A stretch of 64,000 bases of DNA, taken from Corynebacterium sphenisci DSM 44792. GTDB lineage: Bacteria; Actinomycetota; Actinomycetes; Mycobacteriales; Mycobacteriaceae. Positions 21,652-29,882 of this stretch are shown here, piece by piece (within the stretch, counting starts at the first letter, position 1; each line of letters starts with the position of its first letter). The stretch spans positions 2,108,001-2,172,000 of the forward strand of contig NZ_CP009248.1 of NCBI RefSeq assembly GCF_001941505.1, read 5' to 3'. A program made the position numbers and the translations under genes. A model generated the notes under the pieces. It was not told the DNA's origin, made no database searches, and worked only from the letters and a program-made list of their open reading frames with translations.

Positions 21652-22431
21652 CTACTCGCCGCGATCCCACCGCGGGGTGCGCTTCTCCACGAAGGCGGCC
21701 ATGCCCTCGGCCCGGTCCGGGGTGGCGAACAGGGCGTGGAAGATCCGGCGCTCATAGTGCACGCCCTCGGCCAGGGAGACCTCGAAGGCGCGGTCCACGG
21801 CCTCGGTGGCGGCGTAGGCCGCGGCCAGCGGGCGCTCCGCGATGGTGGCGGCGATCTCGGCGACGGCCTCGGCGAAGCCCTCTAGGGGCAGCACCCGGGC
21901 GACCAGCCCGGAGCGCTCGGCCTCCTCGGCGTCCATCATCCGGCCGGTGAGCACCAGGTCCATCGCCTTGGCCTTGCCCACCGCCCGGGTGAGCCGCTGG
22001 GAGCCGCCCATGCCCGGGATCACGCCGAGGGTGATCTCCGGCTGCCCGAATTTGGCGTTGTCCGCGGCGAGCAGCACATCGCCCATCATGGCCAGTTCGC
22101 AGCCGCCGCCGAGGGCGTAGCCGGACACCGCGGTGATGATCGGGGTGCGCACCTTCTGCAACCGGTCCCAGGCGGCGAAGACGTCGTCGATGACGATGTC
22201 GGGGTAGTCCAGCCCGGCCATCTCCTTGATGTCCGCGCCGGCGGCGAAGGCCTTCTCGGAGCCGATGATCACGATCGCGCCGATGCCGCGGTCCCGGTCG
22301 AATTCCTCGGCGGCGCCGACCAGCTCGGCCATCACCCGCGTGTTGAGCGCGTTGAGGGCCTTGGGCCGGTTCAGGGTGATCGTCGCGACGCGGCCGTCGA
22401 CGGCGGTGCGGATGGTCTCGTGGGCGTCCAT
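21652..22431 (-). CDS. Enoyl-CoA hydratase (crotonase family)
   Basis: Hydrates 2-trans-enoyl-CoA in fatty-acid oxidation; 259 residues, like mycobacterial EchA8. Crotonase features: '[19 protein letters not shown]', CoA/oxyanion segment '[12 protein letters not shown]', '[16 protein letters not shown]' with the first catalytic Glu, and '[19 protein letters not shown]' with the second. A C-terminal '[10 protein letters not shown]' is standard. ATG 22431 has GAGGAC upstream. The gene runs towards ramA and could be co-transcribed with it; 103 bases separate them. Confidence 0.9.
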   Translation of the reverse strand: MDAHETIRTAVDGRVATITLNRPKALNALNTRVMAELVGAAEEFDRDRGIGAIVIIGSEKAFAAGADIKEMAGLDYPDIVIDDVFAAWDRLQKVRTPIITAVSGYALGGGCELAMMGDVLLAADNAKFGQPEITLGVIPGMGGSQRLTRAVGKAKAMDLVLTGRMMDAEEAERSGLVARVLPLEGFAEAVAEIAATIAERPLAAAYAATEAVDRAFEVSLAEGVHYERRIFHALFATPDRAEGMAAFVEKRTPRWDRGE

Positions 22432-22500
22432 GGGGGTCCTCGCCTTCCTCGGGTGTTGCGGGGTCAGTCCCCATTTCTACCCGGCCCACCGGGCCTCGGG

Positions 22501-22506
22501 TATCCT
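22501..22506 (+). promoter_or_regulatory. -10 of the promoter for the B12-riboswitch/MetE-N transcript
   Basis: TATCCT, 4 nt before the first base of riboswitch helix P1 (22511). It places the transcript start at about 22513. Confidence 0.5.
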
Positions 22507-22510
22507 TATC

Positions 22511-22776
22511 GGTGCATCAGGTCCCCTCCCCGGGGCCCGGCCCCCTCCTCCATGGGGCCGCCCCCGGGGCGGGGCGAAAGAGGGAATCCGGTGCGAATCC
22601 GGAGCTGTCCCGCAGCGGTCAGCTGGAACGAAAGCCGTCAGATGGCACTGGGAGGCCACTCCCGGGAAGCGACGGCCGGTAGGAAGACCGCCCGCGTGGG
22701 GTTCTGCCGAACAGGCAGTCGTCAAGGCCCCCGCGGGTCGGCCCGCCAGCGAGCCCGAATACCTGCCTGGTGTGCC
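22511..22776 (+). ncRNA. Cobalamin riboswitch 1, upstream of the MetE N-domain gene
   Basis: Class-I B12 aptamer. Conserved core: GGGAATCCGGTGCGAATCCGG at about 22582-22602 (written across the G-rich box), then CTGTCCCGCAGCGGTC, and AGGAAGACCGCC at about 22681. The 3' box is GCGAGCCCGAATACCTGCC. The closing helix is 10 bp (22511-22520 GGTGCATCAG with 22767-22776 CTGGTGTGCC, wobble pairs included). The region to 22919 is the expression platform and holds a GACAGGCG/CGCCTGTC hairpin. B12 binding normally switches such genes off. Confidence 0.92.
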
Positions 22777-22919
22777 GGATCGACCGGTCCGGCCCAGGGG
22801 ACGCCCGTGGACAGGCGTGACGTGGAAGAAACCGGCGGGGCCCGCGACAGCCCCGTCCTCGGCGATCGCGCCTGTCCATGGGTCGTCCCGTCACTTGACG
22901 AGGATCAAGGAGACCCCTC

Positions 22920-24056
22920 ATGCACGCCGATCGACCCCTCTTCGCCTCCACCGTCGGGGGCTTCCCGCGCAATGGGCCGCACCGCGAGCTCGAGCGCGCC
23001 ATCACCGCCCACCGCGCGGACCCGGACGATCCGGACGCCGCGGCCGCGCTGGCGGACACGGCCGGGCGGCTCAACGCCTCCCCCGTCGCCCGGGCCACCG
23101 CCGCCGGGCTGGAGTCGGTGCCGGTGGGCACCTTCTCCTTCGGCGACCGGATGCTCGACGCCGCGGTGCTCTGCGGCGCCCTGGGCCCCGGGCCCGGCGC
23201 CGGGGCGCCGGGCCCGGCGGGGCTGCCCGCCTGGTTGGGCGACTACCTCGACGCCCGGGAGCGCCGGCCGATGCGCCGCTGGTTCGGCACCCCCCTGGAG
23301 TACGCGGTGCCGGCCCTGGACCCGGGGCGCCCCCTGGCCGCTGACCCCGGGTTCCTGCTGGACCAGGTGCGCGCCGCGCGCCGGCTGCACGCCCCGGCCC
23401 GGGCGGTGCTGATGGGCCCGGCGACCTTCCTGGCCCTGGCCGAGGACGCCCCGCTGCATCGGCTCGCCGAGCTGGTGGGGGTGCACCGCCGGATCCTGGA
23501 CGCGCTGGCCGGCACCGGGGTGCGCTGGGTGCAGTACGACGAGCCGATCCTCGCCGCCGCCGGGGCCCCGGCCGCCGCGCCCGGGGCGCTGCGGCGGCTG
23601 GTCGAGCACGCCCACGGCCGGGGCCTGCGGGTGCTGGTGAACACCTTCCGGGGCGACGCCGCCCGGGCGGTGGGCGCCCTCGCCGGGGTCGGCGCCGACG
23701 CCGTCGGCCTGGACCTGGTCACCTCCGGGCTGCCGGAGCTGCGGCCCCTGCCGGAGCGGACCCTGGTGGCCGCCGGGGTGATCGACGCGCTGAGCCCCTG
23801 GCGCACCGATCTGGACGCCGCCCTGGGTCTGCTCGCCCCGATCGCGGCGACCCGCCCGGTGGCGGCGTCGACCTCGGCGCCGCTGGTGCACCTGCCCTGG
23901 TCGGTGGCCGCCGAGGAGCCTTCGGCGCGGCTGCGCCCCCGCCTGGCCTACGCCGCGGAGAAGGTCGCCGAGGCGGTGGACCTGGGCCGGGCGCTGCACT
24001 ACCCGGGGGCGAAGCGCCGCCCGGAGTTCCTGCGCTCCCGGCGGGCCCGCGCCTGA
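22920..24056 (+). CDS. Stand-alone N-terminal domain of cobalamin-independent methionine synthase (MetE-N)
   Basis: A 378-residue protein matching only the N-terminal half of MetE. The start 'STVGGFPRNGPHRELERAI' and 'WFGTPLEYAVP', 'VLMGPATFLALAE', 'VRWVQYDEPIL' (residues 202-211) and 'LVAAGVIDALSPWRTDL' align in order with MetE residues 1 to about 390. The C-terminal catalytic barrel of MetE, with zinc ligands His/Cys/Glu/Cys, is absent: the frame ends in a stop followed by a terminator hairpin, and no catalytic half occurs elsewhere in the window. RBS AAGGAG lies 7 nt before ATG. It is under a B12 riboswitch. It may be a truncated remnant, half of a split enzyme, or a new partner protein. 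Confidence 0.85.
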   Translation: MHADRPLFASTVGGFPRNGPHRELERAITAHRADPDDPDAAAALADTAGRLNASPVARATAAGLESVPVGTFSFGDRMLDAAVLCGALGPGPGAGAPGPAGLPAWLGDYLDARERRPMRRWFGTPLEYAVPALDPGRPLAADPGFLLDQVRAARRLHAPARAVLMGPATFLALAEDAPLHRLAELVGVHRRILDALAGTGVRWVQYDEPILAAAGAPAAAPGALRRLVEHAHGRGLRVLVNTFRGDAARAVGALAGVGADAVGLDLVTSGLPELRPLPERTLVAAGVIDALSPWRTDLDAALGLLAPIAATRPVAASTSAPLVHLPWSVAAEEPSARLRPRLAYAAEKVAEAVDLGRALHYPGAKRRPEFLRSRRARA

Positions 24057-24071
24057 GCCGGGGCCCCGGCC

Positions 24072-24104
24072 GCGCCGCCGCACCCGGTCCGGGTGCGGCG
24101 GCGC
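24072..24104. terminator. Bidirectional terminator between MetE-N and cbiO
   Basis: Near-perfect stem of about 15 bp, GCGCCGCCGCACCCG with CGGGTGCGGCGGCGC and a tiny loop. It lies between convergent genes. Confidence 0.7.
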
Positions 24105-24108
24105 CCGT

Positions 24109-24924
24109 TCAGCCCCCGGCGCCGGGATCGTCGCCGGGGTCGAGCAGGTCCTCCGGCCGGGTCACCGATCGGCCGAGCGCCGCGGAGACCAGCGGCGCCC
24201 ATGGCGGGGTGAGCCGGGCCCGGGCGGCCAGCGCGGGGTCGGCGAGCAGCTCCGCGGCGGGGCCGGTCCGCGCCCGGCCGTCGACCAGCACCGCGGCATG
24301 CTCGGCGAACTCCCAGGCGCTGTCCACGTCATGGGTGGCCATCACCACCGCGGTGCCGGCGGCGTGCAGCCGGCCCAGGGTGGCCATCAGCCGCCGGGTG
24401 GCGGCCGGGTCCAGCCCGGCGGTGGGCTCGTCGAGCAGCAGCACCTCCGGCTCCATGGCCAGCGCCCCGGCGAGGGCGACCCGCTTGCGCTGGCCGAAGG
24501 AGAGCTGGTGCGGCACCCGGTCGGCGAGGTGGGCGACCTCCGCGGCCGCCATCGCCGCGGCCACCCGCCGGTCGATCTCGGCGCGGTCCAGGCCGAGGTT
24601 GGCCGGCCCGTAGGAGACGTCCGCGGCCACCGTGGTGGCGAAGAGCTGGTCATCGGGGTCCTGCAGCACCAGCTGCACCCGGCGGCGCAGCCGGTTGCGG
24701 CCCCGCCGGTCCCGGCGGTAGGGCGCCCCGTCCAGGGTCAGCCGCCCGGCGGCCGGGTCGATCGCCCCGGCGAGCAGCCGCAGCAGCGTGGATTTGCCGG
24801 AGCCGTTGGCGCCGAGCACCGCCAGCCGGTCGGCGACCGCGATATCGAGGTCCACCCCGCGCAGCACCTCCCGGCCGGGATGCCGGAAGACCACCCCGCG
24901 GGCGGAGAGGATCGGCCCGGCCAT
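24109..24924 (-). CDS. cbiO: Cobalt ECF transporter ATPase CbiO
   Basis: ATP-binding subunit of the energy-coupling-factor cobalt importer; 271 residues. Walker A 'GANGSGKST' near residue 40, Q-loop 'QLVLQDPDDQLF', ABC signature 'LSFGQRKR', Walker B 'VLLLDEPTAGLD', switch 'ATHD'. The last ~40 residues are a short extension. It overlaps cbiQ by the ATGA stop/start and ends the cbiMNQO operon. Confidence 0.93.
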   Translation of the reverse strand: MAGPILSARGVVFRHPGREVLRGVDLDIAVADRLAVLGANGSGKSTLLRLLAGAIDPAAGRLTLDGAPYRRDRRGRNRLRRRVQLVLQDPDDQLFATTVAADVSYGPANLGLDRAEIDRRVAAAMAAAEVAHLADRVPHQLSFGQRKRVALAGALAMEPEVLLLDEPTAGLDPAATRRLMATLGRLHAAGTAVVMATHDVDSAWEFAEHAAVLVDGRARTGPAAELLADPALAARARLTPPWAPLVSAALGRSVTRPEDLLDPGDDPGAGG

Positions 24925-25649
24925 CAGACCACCGCCCACAGCGCGGCCACCGCGGCCAGGGTCGCCGCGGCGGCGGCGAGGAAGCGGGCGTCCCGGGGCC
25001 GGGCGGCGGCGACCACCGCGGTGGCCCCGGGTTCCGCGCGCAGCGCCAGGCCCTCCTGCAGCCGGCGGGCCCGGCCGATGGCGAGCACGAACAGGTTCGC
25101 CGACTGGGCGGCGACCCCGGTGAGCAGGCCGCGGCGGGTGCGGTGGCCCAGCCGCTGCGCCTGGGCCTCGTGCATGGACCGCGCCGACCCGGCGAGCACC
25201 CCGATCATCCGGTAGGTCAGCTCCGCGACCTGGGACACCGCCGCGGGCACGCCATGCCGGCCGAGCCAGTTCAGCAGCTCCGCCAGCGGGGTGGTCAGGG
25301 CGAAGGCCACGGTGCAGCCCATCCCGGCGATGGAGCGGGCGACGACCTCCGCGGCCCGCCGGGGCCCGGTGGGCGAGAAGGCCAGCCCGTCGGCGCCGAC
25401 GGAGAACAGCAGCGGGCCGATGCCGAGCACCACGAAGGCCGCGGGCGCGGCGAGCAGCACCAGGTACAGCCGGGCCGGCACCCGGGCCAGCCGGGCGGCG
25501 ACCACGGCGCAGAGCAGCACCGCCGGGGCCACCGGCCAGGGCGGCCCGGCCACCGCCAGCAGCAGCAGCCCGCCGAAGAGCAGGATCTTCTCGCCGACGT
25601 TGCGCCGGGCCCAGCGGCTGCGCGCCGCCGCGGCCTCGAGCGCGTTCAC
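24924..25649 (-). CDS. cbiQ: Cobalt ECF transporter T component CbiQ
   Basis: Transmembrane coupling protein of the cobalt importer; 241 residues with about five membrane segments. The coupling-helix motif 'RSMHEAQAQRLG' and the later 'GRARRLQEGLALR' are the paired Ala-Arg-Gly-type signatures of EcfT proteins. The GTG start overlaps the cbiN stop (GTGA), and its stop overlaps the cbiO start. Confidence 0.9.
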   Translation of the reverse strand: MNALEAAAARSRWARRNVGEKILLFGGLLLLAVAGPPWPVAPAVLLCAVVAARLARVPARLYLVLLAAPAAFVVLGIGPLLFSVGADGLAFSPTGPRRAAEVVARSIAGMGCTVAFALTTPLAELLNWLGRHGVPAAVSQVAELTYRMIGVLAGSARSMHEAQAQRLGHRTRRGLLTGVAAQSANLFVLAIGRARRLQEGLALRAEPGATAVVAAARPRDARFLAAAAATLAAVAALWAVV

Positions 25650-25978
25650 CGCCCCCGGCGGCCGGCGCCGCCCCGGTACCAGCCCAGGGCGTAGCCGAGC
25701 ACCCCGCCGCCGATGCCGGCCTGCAGGGCGAACAGGCCCGATTCGACCTCGCCGGGCAGCTCCCCGGTGATCGACTCGAACCAGGGCTCGTAGCCGGGGT
25801 GCACCTCGGCGACGACGTCCTCGGCGGCGCCGTCGGTGCCGCCGAAGGGCTCCTCGGCCTCCGGGTCGCCGAAGTTCAGCAGCATCGGGAAGGCCGCGAG
25901 CACGACCGTGGCGCCCACCAGGGCCGCGGTGACCAGGGGGTTGTTGCGCCGGGTGGCACGATCCGGGGTGGCGCTCAT
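25646..25978 (-). CDS. cbiN: Cobalt transporter accessory protein CbiN
   Basis: Small 110-residue two-helix subunit that interacts with CbiM for cobalt loading. Segment 1 is residues 14-34 ([20 protein letters not shown]); segment 2 is near 85-100 ([19 protein letters not shown]). Between them lies an acidic extracytoplasmic loop with '[11 protein letters not shown]', typical of CbiN. ATGA overlap with cbiM. Confidence 0.88.
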   Translation of the reverse strand: MSATPDRATRRNNPLVTAALVGATVVLAAFPMLLNFGDPEAEEPFGGTDGAAEDVVAEVHPGYEPWFESITGELPGEVESGLFALQAGIGGGVLGYALGWYRGGAGRRGR

Positions 25979-26712
25979 CGGGCCACCGCCGTGTCCGCGG
26001 CCGCCATATCGGCGGTGACCACCTCGGCGCCGGCGTCATCGAGCCGGTCCCCGGGGCGCAGCACGCCCAGGTCGAGCAGTTCGGCCGGGGCGACCGCGCG
26101 CAGGGCGCGCACCACCAGCACGGTGAGCAGGCCCTCGATCACGGCCAGCGGGATCTGGGTGATCGCGAAGATGCCCATGAAGGCCACCAGGGCGCCGCCG
26201 ACGCCGCCGGGCTCGGCGGGGTGCGCCAGCGCCAGCTGCGCGGAGGTCACCACGTAGGTGGAGAGATCCGCGACGAAGGCGGCGGCGAACACCGCCGGCA
26301 GCAGCCCCCCGCCGAGCCGGCGGGTGAGCAGGTAGGCCCCGTAGCCCAGCCAGGGGCCGACCACCGCCATGGAGAAGGCGTTCGCGCCGAGGGTGGTGAT
26401 CCCGCCGTGGGCGAGCAGCAGCGCCTGGAAGAGCAGCACCACCGTGCCCAGCAGCGCCATCACCGGGGGCCGGAAGAGCACCGCGCCGAAGCCGGTGCCG
26501 GTGGGGTGGGAGGTGGATCCGGTCACCGAGGGGATCTTCAGCGCCGAGAGCACGAAGGTGAAGGCGCCGGCGGCGCCGAGCAGCACCCCCGAGCCGGGAT
26601 GTTCCTTGAGTACGCGTCCGGCCCGCCAGGCGCCGTGCGCCACGAAGGGGGCGGCGGCCGCCCCCCACGCGATGCAGTGGCCCAGGGGCAGGAAGCCTTC
26701 CGCGATATGCAT
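25975..26712 (-). CDS. cbiM: Cobalt-specific S component CbiM
   Basis: Substrate-binding membrane component for Co2+ import; 245 residues. It starts MHIAEGFLP, the family N-terminus whose Met-amine/His2 chelates the metal ion. Further conserved segments are '[25 protein letters not shown]', with metal-site His, and '[36 protein letters not shown]'. The C-terminus after residue 225 is a short acidic tail. It is the first gene of the operon and sits behind a B12 riboswitch, so cobalt uptake should fall when B12 is plentiful. Confidence 0.94.
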   Translation of the reverse strand: MHIAEGFLPLGHCIAWGAAAAPFVAHGAWRAGRVLKEHPGSGVLLGAAGAFTFVLSALKIPSVTGSTSHPTGTGFGAVLFRPPVMALLGTVVLLFQALLLAHGGITTLGANAFSMAVVGPWLGYGAYLLTRRLGGGLLPAVFAAAFVADLSTYVVTSAQLALAHPAEPGGVGGALVAFMGIFAITQIPLAVIEGLLTVLVVRALRAVAPAELLDLGVLRPGDRLDDAGAEVVTADMAAADTAVAR

Positions 26713-26792
26713 GGCCGTCGTTCTGCCTTGTCCGCGCGGCCGGCACCTCGCGGCCGCGCCCGTTCCTCCGCGGGCGCCGGTCGGCGCCGCGG

Positions 26793-26984
26793 TCGGATCC
26801 CGGCCGGTCTCCTGGCTGACGGGGCACCCGCGGGCCGCGGGATCCGCCCGGCGCCTTCCCGGCCGCCGGCGGGCCTTTGCCATCGGCCCGCCGCCGCCGG
26901 TGGCCTCCGCCGGGCGGGGTCACCCCGATCACAGTGGCGAGGGCCGCCGCCCATTCGCAGGGCGTTCCCGGGCACCGTGATCCA
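26793..26984 (-). ncRNA. Cobalamin riboswitch 2, upstream of cbiMNQO
   Basis: Minus-strand class-I B12 aptamer. G-rich core 'CCGGGAACGCCCTGCGAATGGGC' (shown across 26950-26975), then 'CGGCCCTCGCCACTGTGATC', and the 3' box 'GTCAGCCAGGAGACCGGCC' at about 26802-26820. Boundaries are approximate. It controls cobalt uptake. Confidence 0.92.
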
Positions 26985-26990
26985 CCACCC

Positions 26991-26996
26991 AGGATA
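26991..26996 (-). promoter_or_regulatory. -10 of the cbiMNQO promoter
   Basis: TATCCT on the minus strand, giving a start about 7 nt further on, at the 5' edge of riboswitch 2. It is the same hexamer as the MetE-N promoter. Confidence 0.5.
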
Positions 26997-27071
26997 CCGG
27001 GTGGTTTCGGGTCCCTCCCGATAGCATCTCCTGGACGGGGGGAGGAAGGGAAGCCTGCGCGCCCGCGAATT

Positions 27072-27087
27072 TAGACGAACCGGTCTG
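27072..27087. promoter_or_regulatory. McbR-like operator upstream of cysK
   Basis: TAGAC-GAACCG-GTCTG matches the McbR operator TAGAC-N6-GTCTA with one mismatch. McbR is the repressor of sulfur/methionine genes, including cysK, in C. glutamicum. A candidate -10 TACCGT follows at 27109-27114. Confidence 0.6.
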
Positions 27088-27147
27088 TACTAATCCGGGA
27101 TCGGCGGGTACCGTGTCGGTACGCACCCGACGAAAGGACCCCTCCCC

Positions 27148-28080
27148 ATGACGATCCACGACAACGTCACCGACCTCATCGGCGGCACCCCCCTGGTCCG
27201 GCTGCCCCGGATCGGCGCCGATCTCCCCGGCGAAATCATCGCCAAGCTGGAGTCGGCCAACCCCGGCAACTCGGTCAAGGACCGGATCGGCCGGGCCATC
27301 GTCGACGCCGCCGAGGCCGCCGGCGAGCTGCGCCCCGGCGGCACCATCGTCGAGGGCACCTCCGGCAACACCGGGATCGCGCTGGCCATGGTCGGCGCCG
27401 CCCGCGGCTACCGGGTGGTGCTCACCATGCCGGACACGATGAGCATGGAGCGCCGGGTGGTGCTGCGCGCCTTCGGCGCCGAGCTGGTGCTCACCCCCGG
27501 GGCCGAGGGCATGAAGGGGGCGGTGGAGAAGGCCCGCGAGATCGTCGCCGGGGAGGACAACGCCATCCTGGCCTCCCAGTTCGCCAACCCCGCCAACCCG
27601 GCGGTGCACGAGGCCGGCACCGGCCCGGAGATCTGGGAGGGCACCGGGGGCGCGGTGGACTACCTGGTCGCCGGGATCGGCACCGGCGGCACCATCACCG
27701 GCGCCGGCCGGCACCTCAAGGGGCGCAACCCCGACCTGCGGGTGATCGGCGTGGAGCCGGCGGCCTCCCCGCTGCTCACCGAGGGCACCGCCGGCCCGCA
27801 CAAGATCCAGGGCCTGGGCGCGAACTTCATCCCGGAGGTGCTCGACCGCGCCGTGCTCGACGAGGTGCTCGACGTCTCCAACGAGGACGCGATCGCCGCG
27901 GCGCGCCGGCTGGCCGCCGAGGAGGGCATCCTCGCCGGGATCTCCGCCGGGGCCGCGGTGGCGGCCGCGGCGCGGGTCGCCGCCCGGGAGGAGGCCGCCG
28001 GGAAGCGGATCGTGGTGATCATCCCCGATTTCGGGGAGCGCTACATCTCCACGGTGCTCTTCGACGACCTGCGCGGGTGA
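27148..28080 (+). CDS. cysK: Cysteine synthase (O-acetylserine sulfhydrylase) CysK
   Basis: Makes cysteine from O-acetylserine and sulfide in the cytoplasm; 310 residues, PLP-dependent. The internal aldimine Lys44 lies in 'SANPGNSVKDR'. The phosphate/substrate loops are 'EGTSGNTGIALA' and 'GIGTGGTITGAGRHL', and the C-terminal Ser loop is 'GILAGISAGAAV'. RBS GAAAGGA lies 8 nt before ATG. It is followed by cysE after 15 bases, giving the two-step path from serine. Confidence 0.95.
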   Translation: MTIHDNVTDLIGGTPLVRLPRIGADLPGEIIAKLESANPGNSVKDRIGRAIVDAAEAAGELRPGGTIVEGTSGNTGIALAMVGAARGYRVVLTMPDTMSMERRVVLRAFGAELVLTPGAEGMKGAVEKAREIVAGEDNAILASQFANPANPAVHEAGTGPEIWEGTGGAVDYLVAGIGTGGTITGAGRHLKGRNPDLRVIGVEPAASPLLTEGTAGPHKIQGLGANFIPEVLDRAVLDEVLDVSNEDAIAAARRLAAEEGILAGISAGAAVAAAARVAAREEAAGKRIVVIIPDFGERYISTVLFDDLRG

Positions 28081-28082
28081 TC

Positions 28083-28088
28083 TAAGCT
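28083..28088 (+). promoter_or_regulatory. Internal leaderless promoter of cysE
   Basis: TAAGCT, 7 nt before the cysE ATG, starts 2 bases after the cysK stop codon, so cysE may be transcribed on its own as well as with cysK. Confidence 0.4.
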
Positions 28089-28095
28089 ACGGGGC

Positions 28096-28689
28096 ATGCC
28101 GACGCTGCTCGCCCTGCTCAAGGAGGACCTCGCCAACGCCCGCGCGCATGACCCGGCCGCGCGCGGCGATGTCGAGAACGCCCTGGTCTACTCCGGGCTG
28201 CACGCCATCTGGATGCACCGGCTGGCGCACCGGATCTGGTGCCGGGGCGGGGCGGGCCGGGGCGTGGCCCGGGTGCTGGCGCAGGTCGCCCGCTTCCTCA
28301 CCGGGATCGAGATCCACCCGGGGGCGACCATCGGCCGCCGCTTCTTCATCGACCACGGCATGGGCGTGGTGATCGGGGAGACCACCGAGATCGGCGATGA
28401 CGTGATGCTCTACCACGGGGTCACCCTCGGCGGGCGCAGCCTGGAGAAGGTCAAGCGCCACCCCACCATCGGCGACGGGGTGACCGTCGGCGCCGGGGCG
28501 AAGGTGCTCGGCCCGGTGACCATCGGCGCCCGCTCCGCGATCGGCGCCAACGCGGTGGTCACCCGGGACGCCCCGGCGGACTCCATCCTCACCGGGGTGC
28601 CGGCGACGATCCGGCCCCGGCGCGCCGATCAGCGCCGCCCGCTGGTGGACCCGGGCTGCTACATCGTCGGCGACGGCGACGGCATCTGA
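28096..28689 (+). CDS. cysE: Serine O-acetyltransferase CysE
   Basis: Acetylates serine with acetyl-CoA to O-acetylserine; 197 residues, shorter than the E. coli enzyme, as in Gram-positives. Left-handed beta-helix hexapeptides run from about residue 65 ('[32 protein letters not shown]', catalytic His/Asp in FIDHG) to '[25 protein letters not shown]'. The short tail ends '[11 protein letters not shown]'; the C-terminal Ile can bind CysK in the cysteine synthase complex. Confidence 0.94.
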   Translation: MPTLLALLKEDLANARAHDPAARGDVENALVYSGLHAIWMHRLAHRIWCRGGAGRGVARVLAQVARFLTGIEIHPGATIGRRFFIDHGMGVVIGETTEIGDDVMLYHGVTLGGRSLEKVKRHPTIGDGVTVGAGAKVLGPVTIGARSAIGANAVVTRDAPADSILTGVPATIRPRRADQRRPLVDPGCYIVGDGDGI

Positions 28690-28701
28690 GCCGCCGCCCC
28701 T

Positions 28702-28714
28702 CCCCCCCCCCCCC
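28702..28714. repeat. Homopolymeric tract of 13 C
   Basis: Uninterrupted run of 13 cytosines in the short gap between convergent genes. Such runs are prone to slippage and sequencing error; no coding frame crosses it. Confidence 0.9.
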
Positions 28715-28736
28715 GGCCGGCGGGGGCCCGCCCGGC

Positions 28737-29015
28737 TCAGCCGACCAGGTCGGCGTAGTCCGGGTTCTTCTCCAGGAAACGCGCCACCGCGCTGCAGGTG
28801 GGCCGGATCCGCAGGCCCCGGGCGCGCACGTCGTCGAGGGCGCCGCGCACCAGCGGGGCGGACAACCCCCGGCCCCGGAACGCCGGATGCACCACGGTGT
28901 GGTGGAAGTCGAGCACCCCGGTGCCATCGTCGGCGTAGGCGGCGAAGCCGGCCTCGGCCCCGTCGACGTCCAGGACGTAGCGGGCGGCGGCGGGCTCATG
29001 TCGGATCTCGGTCAT
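28737..29015 (-). CDS. Small GNAT-family N-acetyltransferase (YidJ/GNAT_like)
   Basis: A 92-residue truncated-type acetyltransferase of the YidJ-like GNAT group, cytoplasmic. The acetyl-CoA binding turn is 'HTVVHPAFRGRGLSAPLVRGALDD', and 'IRPTCSAVARFLEKNP' is the family's conserved C-terminal block. The acceptor is unknown. The start overlaps the upstream gene's stop (ATGA), so the two are translationally coupled. Confidence 0.85.
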   Translation of the reverse strand: MTEIRHEPAAARYVLDVDGAEAGFAAYADDGTGVLDFHHTVVHPAFRGRGLSAPLVRGALDDVRARGLRIRPTCSAVARFLEKNPDYADLVG

Positions 29016-29482
29016 GACTGCTCCTCACGGTAGCGGATGGGCGGTTCCCCGGGATGCTCGTCGGCGCGGCCGACGGCGACCCGGCAGGGCAGGTGCCCCT
29101 CGGCGACGGCGCGCTCGGCGGCGCGCCCGGTGCGCCAGCCGGGGCTGACCGCATCGGCCAGCGGCACCGACAGGTCCGCCAGCTCGGCGTGGCCGAGGCC
29201 GGGGACGACGACGGTGATCCGCTGATGCCGGCGCGGCCCCGGGTCCGCGCCCGGGTTGGCCCGGGCCCAGGACTCCGCCAGCGCCTCCAGGGTCGGCGAG
29301 GGCGGCATCACGTCCTCGTGCACCTCGGCGCCGGAGTCCGGCAGCAGCTCGCCGAGCACCGCGCGCACCCGCTCCGCGGCGGCGGCGCGCTGGGCGGCGT
29401 CGGCGTAGATGAAGATCCGCACCACCGAGGGCAGGGTGGCGTCGTCGGAGAGGGTGCCGGGGGAGGCGAATTCGACCGTCAT
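29012..29482 (-). CDS. Conserved hypothetical protein (156 aa)
   Basis: Function not recognised. Soluble, mixed alpha/beta, rich in Asp/Glu and Ala. 'VVRIFIYADAAQRAAAAERVRAVL' and 'RRHQRITVVVPGLGHAELADLSVP' look like an alternating strand/helix fold. Leaderless: TACGAT (29491-29496) lies 8 nt before ATG. It overlaps the GNAT gene by ATGA and is probably co-transcribed with it. Confidence 0.5.
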   Translation of the reverse strand: MTVEFASPGTLSDDATLPSVVRIFIYADAAQRAAAAERVRAVLGELLPDSGAEVHEDVMPPSPTLEALAESWARANPGADPGPRRHQRITVVVPGLGHAELADLSVPLADAVSPGWRTGRAAERAVAEGHLPCRVAVGRADEHPGEPPIRYREEQS

Positions 29483-29545
29483 GGTTCGACATCGTACCGG
29501 CAGCGCGAAACGGCGGGCCCGGATGTCCGGGCCCGCCGCGGGCGG

Positions 29546-29618
29546 TGGCCAGAAGCGGGATCGAACCGCTGACCTTCCACTTTTCAGGCGGACGCTCTAC
29601 CAACTGAGCTATCTGGCC
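29546..29618 (-). tRNA. tRNA-Phe (GAA)
   Basis: 73-nt cloverleaf on the minus strand: acceptor GGCCAGA/TCTGGCC, D arm GCTCAGTTGGTAGAGC, anticodon loop CTGAAAA (GAA), T arm AGCGGTTCGATCCCGCT. CCA is not encoded. Confidence 0.95.
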
Positions 29619-29648
29619 GGAAACCCCCGGGATACCGGGGGCGTCCTG

Positions 29649-29722
29649 CGACCCTGACGGGACTTGAACCCGCGACCTCCGCCGTGACAGGGCGGCGCGC
29701 TAACCAACTGCGCCACAGGGCC
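29649..29722 (-). tRNA. tRNA-Asp (GTC), copy 1
   Basis: 74-nt cloverleaf on the minus strand with anticodon loop CTGTCAC (GTC) and acceptor GGCCCTG/CAGGGTC with one G-U pair. Identical to the copy at 29883-29956. Confidence 0.95.
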
Positions 29723-29761
29723 TCATACCGCGCCCCGGGCTCGCCCGGGGCACAAGCGGTT

Positions 29762-29789
29762 ACTCTACACAGCCGCCCGCAATCGGCAA
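29762..29789 (-). promoter_or_regulatory. Promoter for tRNA-Asp(1)-tRNA-Phe
   Basis: -35 TTGCCG (29789-29784), 16-nt spacer, -10 TAGAGT (29767-29762), about 40 nt before the tRNA. Confidence 0.6.
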
Positions 29790-29827
29790 AATCCCCAGGT
29801 GGCGGGGGTTATCGGGCCGGAGGGGAG

Positions 29828-29876
29828 GAAAACGGGGCGCGGGGCGCCGGCCCTTCGGCCGACGCCCCGCGCCCCT
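29828..29876 (-). terminator. Terminator after the Lys-Glu-Asp tRNA transcript
   Basis: Long minus-strand stem (GGGGCGCGGGGCG...CGCCCCGCGCCCC) with loop GAAG, followed by GTTTTCC, a classic intrinsic terminator. It separates the two tRNA-Asp copies into two transcripts. Confidence 0.7.
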
Positions 29877-29882
29877 CTTTGG

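Noticed and set aside
22920..24056. Frameshifted full-length MetE
   Set aside because: I looked for the catalytic half (H-x-C and the C-terminal Cys) downstream to 24.1 kb in all frames and saw none; a terminator and a convergent operon follow immediately.
28690..28736. A gene or terminator in the C-rich gap
   Set aside because: It is a homopolymer with no stable pairing pattern and no open frame of interest.
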